Of a stretch of DNA of 64,000 nt, positions 55,501 to 64,000 are shown piece after piece (within the stretch, counting starts at the first letter, position 1; each line of letters starts with the position of its first letter). Made by a program: the position numbers and the translations under genes. Origin of the DNA: Crossiella sp. SN42 (GTDB taxonomy: Bacteria; Actinomycetota; Actinomycetes; Mycobacteriales; Pseudonocardiaceae); NCBI RefSeq assembly GCF_023897065.1, contig NZ_JAMHIV010000028.1, positions 62,001-126,000 of the forward strand, in the 5' to 3' direction. The notes beneath the pieces were generated by a model. The model made no database searches. It saw only the letters and a list, made by a program, of their open reading frames with translations, and was not told the DNA's origin.

Positions 55501-56894
55501 GCCGAGACCGCTCCCACCAGTTCCTCCAAGGACTCCTCGACCATGCTCGCGAGCACGTCCACATCCGACATGGCGTCCCGGTCGGCGTTGAGTCCGAAGT
55601 AGACACCGCCGTCGTAGGAGGTGACCCCGATGGACAGTGCCTGGTTCATCGCCAACGGGACGACCGGGAACATCTCCATCATCCTCGCTCCCGCGGCATA
55701 CAGCGGGACCTGCGGCCCCGGCACGTTGGTCACCACCAGGTTGAAGATCCGCCGGGAGAAGGAGCTGGCCGCGCGGGCGCCCAGCGCGTGCAGGGTGGGC
55801 GGGGCGAACCCGGACAGCCGGACCAGCGCGTCCGCGGCCACCGACTGGCCGGACTCCTGGTGCGCGCGCATGGCGTGGCTGACGTGGTGCAGCCGGACCA
55901 CCGCGTTCGGCTCGCCGACCGGCAGGTCCAGCAGGTAGGAGGAGACCTTGTTGCCCGCCCCGCTGTTGCCACCCTCGGTCTCGCGGATCGAGAGCGGCAC
56001 CATGGCGCGGATGGTGGTGGAGGAGGTGACCGCCTCACCCCTGGAGAGCAGCCAGGTGCGCAGCGCGCCGGTGAGCACGGTGAGGATCACGTCGTTGACC
56101 GTGCCGCCGTGGCGGCGGCGCACCGCGCGGTAGTCCTCCAGCCGGGTGCGGGCCACCGCGTACCGGCGCTGGGTGCCGATCCGGGCGTTCAGCGGGCTGC
56201 CGGGGGCGGGCCGGTAGGCGGTGCCCAGCGCGGAGGCCAGGCCACCGACCGCGTCGCCCACCTTGCGCACGGTGGCCGCGGCGTCCAGCGCGGCCGCCCG
56301 CATGTTCTCCACCAGCTCGCCCGGCCGCTGCACTATCTCGGCCATCGCGTCCAGCACCAGCTGCGCGGTGCTCGGCTCGGGCTGCGGCATCCACAGCTCC
56401 TCACCGCCTTTGCGGGGCGAGGGCGAGACGTCCAGGATCACCTGGGTCAGGTCGATCGCGCCCGCGCCGTCCACCATCGCCTGGTGCGTCTTGGTGATCA
56501 CCGCGGCCCGGTTCTTGGCCAGGCCCTCGACCAGGTAGGCCTCCCACAGCGGGCGGGTGTGGTCCAGCGGCCGGGACATCAGCCTGGCGACCAGCTCGTG
56601 CAGCTGGTGCTCGCTGCCCGGCTTGGGCAGGGCGGAGCGGCGCACGTGGTAGGTGATGTCGAAGTCGGGGTCGTCGGTCCACACCGGCCGGGCCAGCCTG
56701 CCCGGCACCTGGGTGACCCGCTGCCGGTAGCGCGGCACCAGGCCGAGCCGCTGCTCGATCAGGCCGACCAGCCGGTCGTAGTCGAAGCCCGAGCGCGGCC
56801 TGCGGAAGACGGCCACCCCGCCCACGTGCATGGGCGTGGTCGAGTCCTCCAGGTAGAGGAAGGACGCGTCCAGGGCAGACAACCGGTCGGGCAT
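55497..56894 (-). CDS. Wax ester synthase/diacylglycerol acyltransferase family protein
   Basis: The 465-residue WS/DGAT-family acyltransferase starts MPDRLSALDASFLYLEDSTTPMHVGG. The family makes triacylglycerol or wax esters from acyl-CoA. The HHxxxDG active-site motif reads HQAMVDG here, so the second His, catalytic in Acinetobacter AtfA, is Gln. The C-terminal NVPGP and GLNADRDAMSDVD segments are conserved. It sits where M. tuberculosis has Rv3233c/Rv3234c (tgs3). Activity is therefore uncertain. Confidence 0.92.
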   Translation of the reverse strand: MPDRLSALDASFLYLEDSTTPMHVGGVAVFRRPRSGFDYDRLVGLIEQRLGLVPRYRQRVTQVPGRLARPVWTDDPDFDITYHVRRSALPKPGSEHQLHELVARLMSRPLDHTRPLWEAYLVEGLAKNRAAVITKTHQAMVDGAGAIDLTQVILDVSPSPRKGGEELWMPQPEPSTAQLVLDAMAEIVQRPGELVENMRAAALDAAATVRKVGDAVGGLASALGTAYRPAPGSPLNARIGTQRRYAVARTRLEDYRAVRRRHGGTVNDVILTVLTGALRTWLLSRGEAVTSSTTIRAMVPLSIRETEGGNSGAGNKVSSYLLDLPVGEPNAVVRLHHVSHAMRAHQESGQSVAADALVRLSGFAPPTLHALGARAASSFSRRIFNLVVTNVPGPQVPLYAAGARMMEMFPVVPLAMNQALSIGVTSYDGGVYFGLNADRDAMSDVDVLASMVEESLEELVGAVSA

Positions 56895-56955
56895 GTCAGC
56901 GATCCTGGCACACCCGGGGGCGGGAGCGGACCGGTGATCACATCTGCTGAACGCG

Positions 56956-56961
56956 TAACCT
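56956..56961 (+). promoter_or_regulatory. -10 element (TAACCT) of a leaderless transcript
   Basis: TAACCT ends 8 bases before GTG 56970, the chosen start of the RNA methyltransferase. Confidence 0.5.
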
Positions 56962-56969
56962 GTGCCTTC

Positions 56970-57728
56970 GTGCAACCTGCTGTGTCCCCGAAAGATCGGT
57001 TCGTCACCGTCTACGGCCGCAAGCCCGTGCTGGAGGCGCTGGCCGACGACCGGCTCGAGGTCGACAAGGTCATGCTCGCCGACAACGCCCGCGGTCCGGC
57101 CGCCCAGGAGATCCTGGCCGCGGCCGCCCGGCGCGGGGTGCCGGTGCAGCGGGCCACCGCGCAGCGGGTGAAGGTGCTGGCGGGCAACGGCAAGCAGGAC
57201 CAGGGTGTGCTGGCCGACGTGGTCGCCACCCGGATGCGCCCGCTCAGCGCCGCGCTCTCGGCCGGCCGGTTGCCCGACTCGGTGCTGCTGCTGGACGGGG
57301 TCACCACTCCGGCCAACGTGGGCATGATCCTGCGCGCGGCCACCGCGGCCGGGATCGGCGGCATCGTGGTGCCGCGCCGGGGCGTGGCCAGCATCGACCC
57401 GCTGGTGGTCAAGGCATCGGCCGGGGTGGCCTTCCACGCGCCGATCCTCAAGACGGCCACCGCGGGCGAGGCGGCAGGCGAGCTGCGCGCGGCCGGGTAC
57501 CGGTTGTTCGGCATGGACGCCGGGGCCAAGGACACCCTGTTCACCGCGAACTTCCCGCGCCGGGTCGCCTTCGTCATGGGCGGGGAGACCGCTGGCCTGT
57601 CGCCGGAGGTCTCCCGGCAGGTGCACGGCTGGGTGTCGATCCCGATGGCCGGCGGGGTGGAGTCGCTGAACGTGGCCACCGCCGCGGCCGTGCTCTGCTT
57701 CGAGTTGGTCAGACGGGGATCTCACTGA
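56970..57728 (+). CDS. TrmH/SpoU-family RNA 2'-O-methyltransferase
   Basis: The 252-residue SPOUT methyltransferase modifies ribose 2'-OH in tRNA or rRNA using S-adenosylmethionine. The N-terminal substrate-binding domain (~8-75, VTVYGRKPVLEALADDRLEVDKV) is followed by the knotted domain with motif 1 LLDGVTTPANVGMILRAATAAG, motif 2 FVMGGETAGLSPEV and motif 3 IPMAGGVESLNVATAAAVL. Which nucleotide it modifies is not clear. The start is supported by a -10 element; a GTG four codons downstream is an alternative. Confidence 0.92.
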   Translation: MQPAVSPKDRFVTVYGRKPVLEALADDRLEVDKVMLADNARGPAAQEILAAAARRGVPVQRATAQRVKVLAGNGKQDQGVLADVVATRMRPLSAALSAGRLPDSVLLLDGVTTPANVGMILRAATAAGIGGIVVPRRGVASIDPLVVKASAGVAFHAPILKTATAGEAAGELRAAGYRLFGMDAGAKDTLFTANFPRRVAFVMGGETAGLSPEVSRQVHGWVSIPMAGGVESLNVATAAAVLCFELVRRGSH

Positions 57729-57736
57729 GCCTGGCC

Positions 57737-57742
57737 TACCGT
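57737..57742 (+). promoter_or_regulatory. -10 element (TACCGT) of a leaderless transcript
   Basis: TACCGT ends 7 bases before GTG 57750 and favours that start over GTG 57741. Confidence 0.5.
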
Positions 57743-57749
57743 GGGGCCC

Positions 57750-58379
57750 GTGCGTGCGAGCCGTGAACTGCTGACCGCCCTGGTCCCGCTGGCGGTGGCC
57801 GGTGCGGTGCTGGCGGGTTGCATGAACGTCATCCCCGGCACCGCGGAGCTGCCGGACAACATCGCGCTCTCCCCCACCAACCGCACCGGCACCCCCACCC
57901 AGCGGGCGCCCGCGGGTTCGGTGTCGCCGCAGACGCTGGCCTCGGTGCCGCTGGTGACCGGGGTGGTCGCGGACGAGTGCCTGCTCACCGCGGAAGAGTT
58001 CACCACCATGATCGACAAGCCGACCCGGACCGGCCGCAACGCCGTGGTCGAGCTGGAGGGCCAGGGCCCGGCGCGCAGCTGCTACTACGACGCCGCCGAC
58101 GGCGACCGGTACAGCGGCTGGATCAACATCTACGGCTCGGCCGGCCCCAGCACCCCCGACCTGATCAACCGGATCAACCAGAACGTGCTGATCAGCCGCA
58201 AGCTGGAGGGTGTCGGCCTGTCCGCGGTCTACCACCCGGCCGCGCAGATCCCCGACGGCGGCACGATCTACGTGGCCACCGAGAAGTACCTGGTGGAGAT
58301 CAGGCTGAAGACGGTCATCGCCGACGACCAGAAGCTCATCGACGCGGCCAGGGCCGCGCTCGTTCGCCTACCCGCCTAG
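57750..58379 (+). CDS. Lipoprotein, DUF3558-like
   Basis: The 209-residue secreted lipoprotein has a signal peptide with lipobox VLAGC (Cys ~23), then a Pro/Thr-rich linker. A globular domain with three Cys-containing segments follows (ADECLLTAEEFTTMI, ARSCYYDAADGD) and ends with a helix IDAARAALVRL. The layout resembles DUF3558-type lipoproteins common in Pseudonocardiales, but the match is by pattern only. Its 3' end overlaps the convergent HAD gene by 12 bases. Confidence 0.78.
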   Translation: MRASRELLTALVPLAVAGAVLAGCMNVIPGTAELPDNIALSPTNRTGTPTQRAPAGSVSPQTLASVPLVTGVVADECLLTAEEFTTMIDKPTRTGRNAVVELEGQGPARSCYYDAADGDRYSGWINIYGSAGPSTPDLINRINQNVLISRKLEGVGLSAVYHPAAQIPDGGTIYVATEKYLVEIRLKTVIADDQKLIDAARAALVRLPA

Positions 58380-58787
58380 CTTGCGCTCGAACAGGGTCTC
58401 CAGCTCCGCCACGGTGCCGGCCACGGTGGTGTGGTGCACGCCGACCATGCCGGTGGCCGCGGCCGCGCGCACGTTGACCCGCAGGTCGTCCACGAACACG
58501 CACTGACCGGGCGCGAGCCCCAGCCGGTCCGCGGTCAGCCGGTAGACCCGCTCGTCCGGTTTGGCGATGCCCACCTCGCCGGAGAGCACCATGGTGTCGA
58601 ACAGCGCGCCGAACGGGCTGTCCGGATCCGGTCCAGGCCCCTCGGCGTTGGACAGCAACGCGGTCCGCAGCCCGGCCGCCTTCGCTCTGCGCAGCACGCC
58701 GAAGAGCGGGGGTTCGGCGGCGGCGGGGTCGTCGCCCCAGTCGGTGAGCACGCCGCCGTAGTCGACGAGCAGTGCGACAAGGTCCAC
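58368..58787 (-). CDS. HAD-superfamily hydrolase
   Basis: The 139-residue single-domain HAD protein has motif I LLVDYGGVLTDW with the nucleophile Asp, motif II LLSNAEG, motif III Lys in GIAKPDERVYRL and motif IV VFVDDLRVNVRAA. The cap is very small, so it is likely a phosphatase for open or large substrates. GTG 58787 is preferred to GTG 58796 because the -10 element TAGGGT ends 7 bases before it. Confidence 0.85.
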   Translation of the reverse strand: MDLVALLVDYGGVLTDWGDDPAAAEPPLFGVLRRAKAAGLRTALLSNAEGPGPDPDSPFGALFDTMVLSGEVGIAKPDERVYRLTADRLGLAPGQCVFVDDLRVNVRAAAATGMVGVHHTTVAGTVAELETLFERKLGG

Positions 58788-58794
58788 GCCGGTC

Positions 58795-58800
58795 ACCCTA
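58795..58800 (-). promoter_or_regulatory. -10 element (TAGGGT) of a leaderless transcript
   Basis: On the minus strand TAGGGT ends 7 bases before the GTG start at 58787 of the HAD gene. Confidence 0.5.
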
Positions 58801-58856
58801 AATCACCTTGCCGGGTGCTCCCGGTATCCCCGGCCGCCCGGTCCGCTCTGTTCGGC

Positions 58857-59279
58857 ATGCGATGCGAGCAACTGCCGCGGCCCCGGCTGCACCGGCTGGA
58901 CCGGGTGATCCCGGCGCCCCGCTTCCACGACGCGAGCCAGCTGGCCCTGGACCTGTGGCGGCCCGCGCCACCGCCACCGGATCCCCGGCGGGAGATGGTG
59001 TGGCGGTTGTTCGTGGTGGCGCTGGAGGTGCTGGGCGGGCACCGGCCGCTGTGGCAGCTGCGGCCGATGGTGAGCAGGCGGGTGTTCGAGGCGTTCCTGG
59101 CCCGGCCGCACCGGGGCCCGGTGAGCTACCGGCTGCGGACGGTGCACGTGAGCTCGCCGGTGTGGCAGGTGATCGAGGCCAACGGGACGGCGGCCGGTGG
59201 CGGGCGGGTGCGGGCGATCGCGGGGCGGCTGGAGCGGCGCGGGGAGGAGTGGCTGGCCACCGCGCTGGCGCTGCTGTGA
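58857..59279 (+). CDS. Rv3235-family protein
   Basis: The 140-residue protein has a basic, Pro-rich N-terminus (MRCEQLPRPRLHRLDRVIPAP) and a helical/beta C-terminal domain (MVWRLFVVALEVLGGHRPLWQLRPMVS, then VHVSSPVWQVIEANGTA). It resembles M. tuberculosis Rv3235 and shares its location upstream of secA. Function is unknown, although some relatives lie near secretion genes. The start is uncertain; GTG 58815 would add 14 residues. Confidence 0.78.
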   Translation: MRCEQLPRPRLHRLDRVIPAPRFHDASQLALDLWRPAPPPPDPRREMVWRLFVVALEVLGGHRPLWQLRPMVSRRVFEAFLARPHRGPVSYRLRTVHVSSPVWQVIEANGTAAGGGRVRAIAGRLERRGEEWLATALALL

Positions 59280-59289
59280 GAAAGACGAA

Positions 59290-59325
59290 CGCGGCACCCG
59301 GTCCTGGTGGGGACCGGGTGCCGCG
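59290..59325. terminator. Bidirectional terminator between the Rv3235-like gene and secA
   Basis: A 15-bp perfect stem, CGCGGCACCCGGTCC (59290-59304) with 59311-59325, encloses a 6-base loop. Confidence 0.85.
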
Positions 59326-59392
59326 TGCGGGTTACGTCAGCGCCTGCCGGGCCGGTCGGCCGCGGTCGCGGCCTGCCGGCGTCGGCTGGGCG

Positions 59393-62203
<2,811 letters not shown>

Positions 62204-62380
62204 CCGAGGTCGACCTCACTAGCTGATCGGATGCGCCCCTGGACAGGACGCCTTGATGTCATCGTAGGCAACCAGCCAACACCGGCTGCCATGAACTCCA
62301 GAAAACCAGAAACCCGGCAGCCTGCCCAGAGTGCGGCAATACGGTGTTCGACGACCTCCGCCCGTCGGTAGACAACGGAC

Positions 62381-62413
62381 GGCCCCCGTGCGGCGTTCAG
62401 CCGAACGGGGGCC
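62381..62413 (-). terminator. Terminator after hpf
   Basis: GGCCCCCGT (62381-62389) pairs with 62405-62413 and an inner CGGC/GCCG stem sits at the tip. It lies ~30 bases past the hpf stop, so secA needs its own promoter in the 180 bases that follow on the minus strand. Confidence 0.8.
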
Positions 62414-62444
62414 ATCGGATGGCTGGCGGAGTTGGGGAGGGAGG

Positions 62445-63128
62445 TCAGGCGAGGCGGATGACGCCGTAGTCGAAGCCGCGACGGCGGTAGACGACGCTCG
62501 GTCGTCCACTGTCGGCGCAGGCGAACAGGTAGAAGTCGTGTCCGACCAGTTCCATCTCGTAGAGGGCCTGGTCGACGGTCATGGGCTTGGCCGGGTGCTC
62601 CTTTTCCCTGACCACGCGTCCTGGCAGGTACTCCTCGTACTGGTCGCTGTCCCAGCGCTGCTCAGGCACCTCGGCGTCGCCGGAGGGGAGGTCGGTGGCC
62701 TCCAGCAGCGCGGTCCTGGACCGCTGCGCCTGGCCGTTTCCGGCGAAATGGTCGATCTCGTGCACGAGGGTGGCGGCGGTGGCCGCGGTCGCCTCGGCCA
62801 CGGACACTGGGGCGTGCCTGCCGTGGTGCACACGGCGGCGGTCGTGGGCTTTGCGGAGCCTGCCTTCCAGCTTGCTCACGGCGGCGTCGAGGGCGGCGTA
62901 GAAGTCGCCCGCGCATGCTTCGGCCCGGATGACAGGGCCTCGACCCTTACCGGTAATCTCTACCCGCTGACAGTTCTTCATCTGCCTGCGGTTGGGCTCG
63001 TGGAAGAGCTCGACGTCGAAGCTGATAACTTTCCTGTCGTAACGTCCGAGCCGGGAGAGCTTGTCGGCCACGTGCTCCCGGTAGTGATCAGGCACCTCGA
63101 CGTTACGGCCCTTGACGACGATGTCCAT
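62445..63128 (-). CDS. hpf: Ribosome hibernation-promoting factor, long form
   Basis: This 227-residue long-form HPF binds the decoding region of idle 30S subunits and, through its C-terminal domain, supports 70S inactivation or dimerisation. The N-terminal S30AE domain (~1-105) starts MDIVVKGRNVEVPDHYREHV. A linker follows, then the C-terminal domain (~165-227) with KPMTVDQALYEMELVGHDFYLFACAD and VYRRRGFDYGVIRL. ATG 63128 has a GGGAGG ribosome site. The 298 bases upstream hold its promoter, which I could not pin down. Confidence 0.95.
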   Translation of the reverse strand: MDIVVKGRNVEVPDHYREHVADKLSRLGRYDRKVISFDVELFHEPNRRQMKNCQRVEITGKGRGPVIRAEACAGDFYAALDAAVSKLEGRLRKAHDRRRVHHGRHAPVSVAEATAATAATLVHEIDHFAGNGQAQRSRTALLEATDLPSGDAEVPEQRWDSDQYEEYLPGRVVREKEHPAKPMTVDQALYEMELVGHDFYLFACADSGRPSVVYRRRGFDYGVIRLA

Positions 63129-63426
63129 ACACGACCTCCCTTGCGTCGCGCGGTGTTGCCAGAAAAGCGGTCATTGCGGCGCCGATAACTGACGGAGGTT
63201 GTCAGCTCCCTGCCGGCGCCAGGTCCATGGGCTGTTCGCCTCCTCCCCAAGCCCGGAGTCGCTGATAGCGGAGCACGTTAGCCCTGGTTCCCCGAAGGCA
63301 ACAGCCCCCTGTACGGAGGACGTCAATCCCCCGCACGCCGTGACTGTGCGCGACCAAACAGGGGCCAGAGCTGGCCAGCGGTGGTGCTCGAAGATCACCC
63401 AGGTGATCGCCAAACCCTCCTCACCA

Positions 63427-64000
63427 TCACTCGATCGGGGGATGGGATTGCAGACCGTTGTCTGAAGTCCCAGTGCTCCGAACGGGGGGTTCCTCGGGCT
63501 CATACTCCGCAAACGGCTCACCCCGTCCAGAGGTTCCGCGACCCGCCGACCTGCTGTTTTTTCTCAGTGTTTTCTTGGGATCCAGCTCTGGTTCAAGGCG
63601 ACCGGGCGGTCCGGTCAGGGCGAGCAGCCCGGTCACCCGCAACCCCGCGGCGCGCAGCACCGCGGTGCAGACGGCCGCCGTCGCGCCGGTGGTGACAACG
63701 TCGTCAACGAGCAGCACCGGCGTGCCTGGCGGTGGGGACCATCGCCCGCTCAGGTGTACCCGGTTCCGCAGGTTGGCCAACCGCTCATCTGGCCTGAGCC
63801 CAACAGAGTCTGTTGCCGTTCTGTCGAGTCCCAGGATGGGGAGTGCGCTCGCTCGTTCGAGGTGTGTCGCGATGCTCGCGGTGAGCCTGAGCATGTGCGA
63901 GCCACCCCTTGCCCTGGCCGCGGCACTCCGGGAGGGTGCGGGCACCAGCCACCAGTGGCCGCCGGAATCCGGGCTGCCGCGGGGCAGCCGGGGTATCGCG
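63427..64000 (-). CDS. ComF family phosphoribosyltransferase-like protein (5' end beyond window)
   Basis: This is the C-terminal ~190 residues of a ComF/GntX-type protein; the frame is open to the window edge. The PRPP-loop motif VLLVDDVVTTGATAA and the segments LVPAPSRSAAARARGGSHMLRL and TDSVGLRPDERLANLRNRV identify the family, linked to DNA uptake or nucleotide metabolism. The fold should end near LLALTGPPG, yet the frame continues ~57 residues with a Lys/Arg/Glu-rich tail that includes an A-rich stretch and an in-phase A-AAA-AAC heptamer at 63556-63562. It precedes hpf, as Rv3242c precedes Rv3241c in M. tuberculosis. Confidence 0.9.
   Translation of the reverse strand, partial: AIPRLPRGSPDSGGHWWLVPAPSRSAAARARGGSHMLRLTASIATHLERASALPILGLDRTATDSVGLRPDERLANLRNRVHLSGRWSPPPGTPVLLVDDVVTTGATAAVCTAVLRAAGLRVTGLLALTGPPGRLEPELDPKKTLRKNSRSAGRGTSGRGEPFAEYEPEEPPVRSTGTSDNGLQSHPPIE

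Overview
This 64 kb window is bacterial chromosome from a high-GC actinobacterium. Genes are dense, GTG starts are common, and many adjacent genes overlap as ATGA. Gene content (KGD of the mycobacterial type, WhiB1, PdtaS, SigR/RsrA, long-form HPF, bL37) and the frequent leaderless promoters fit the Pseudonocardiales. I cannot name the genus. I saw no rRNA, tRNA, CRISPR array, transposase or prophage gene.

Layout. 1-11.9 kb: end of an ABC exporter, the 2-oxoglutarate decarboxylase kgd, a small DUF6104 gene, a WYL regulator divergent from an FAD oxidoreductase with a palindrome between them, an aldo/keto reductase, a P-loop kinase, an OmpR-type two-component system and a small secreted protein. 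11.9-19.7 kb: a complete histidine-utilisation operon (hutH-hutU-M20 amidohydrolase-hutF-hutI) divergent from an IclR regulator, with a 16-bp palindrome between them that resembles the corynebacterial HutR site. 19.8-25 kb: an OpuB/OpuC-type osmoprotectant ABC operon divergent from a branched-polyamine-synthase (BpsA) homologue. 25-31.6 kb: a PAS/GGDEF/EAL protein, malic enzyme, a dTDP-sugar epimerase-like protein, and nickel superoxide dismutase with its maturation protease. 31.6-38.9 kb is an accessory stretch. It holds an XRE regulator, a phosphatase, a GNAT enzyme, a DUF664 (DinB) gene overlapping a cyclodipeptide-synthase homologue that has lost its catalytic serine and tyrosines, a LysR/EamA pair and a PRC-barrel stress protein.

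38.5-64 kb follows the order of Mycobacterium tuberculosis Rv3217c-Rv3242c: membrane protein, lipid kinase, whiB1, pdtaS, rsrA-sigR, ppk2-like kinase, yedK, aroA, rsgA, WS/DGAT, Rv3235-like, secA, hpf, comF. Inserted into it are a PadR/HAAS membrane cassette, two tandem paralogous lipoproteins, pruA, an RNA methylase and others. Several control sites can be read: a SigR-type autoregulatory promoter for sigR, a CRP-like box before whiB1, a perfect PadR-type palindrome, and strong terminator hairpins after sodN, whiB1, bL37, the lipoprotein pair, the Rv3235-like gene/secA and hpf.

The most unusual item is the degenerate cyclodipeptide-synthase/DUF664 pair at 34.4-35.6 kb. After that come the BpsA-like protein with a long extra C-terminal region, the hut operon with no recognisable HutG, a large imperfect hairpin at 19.7 kb, and a ComF tail carrying an in-phase slippery heptamer.
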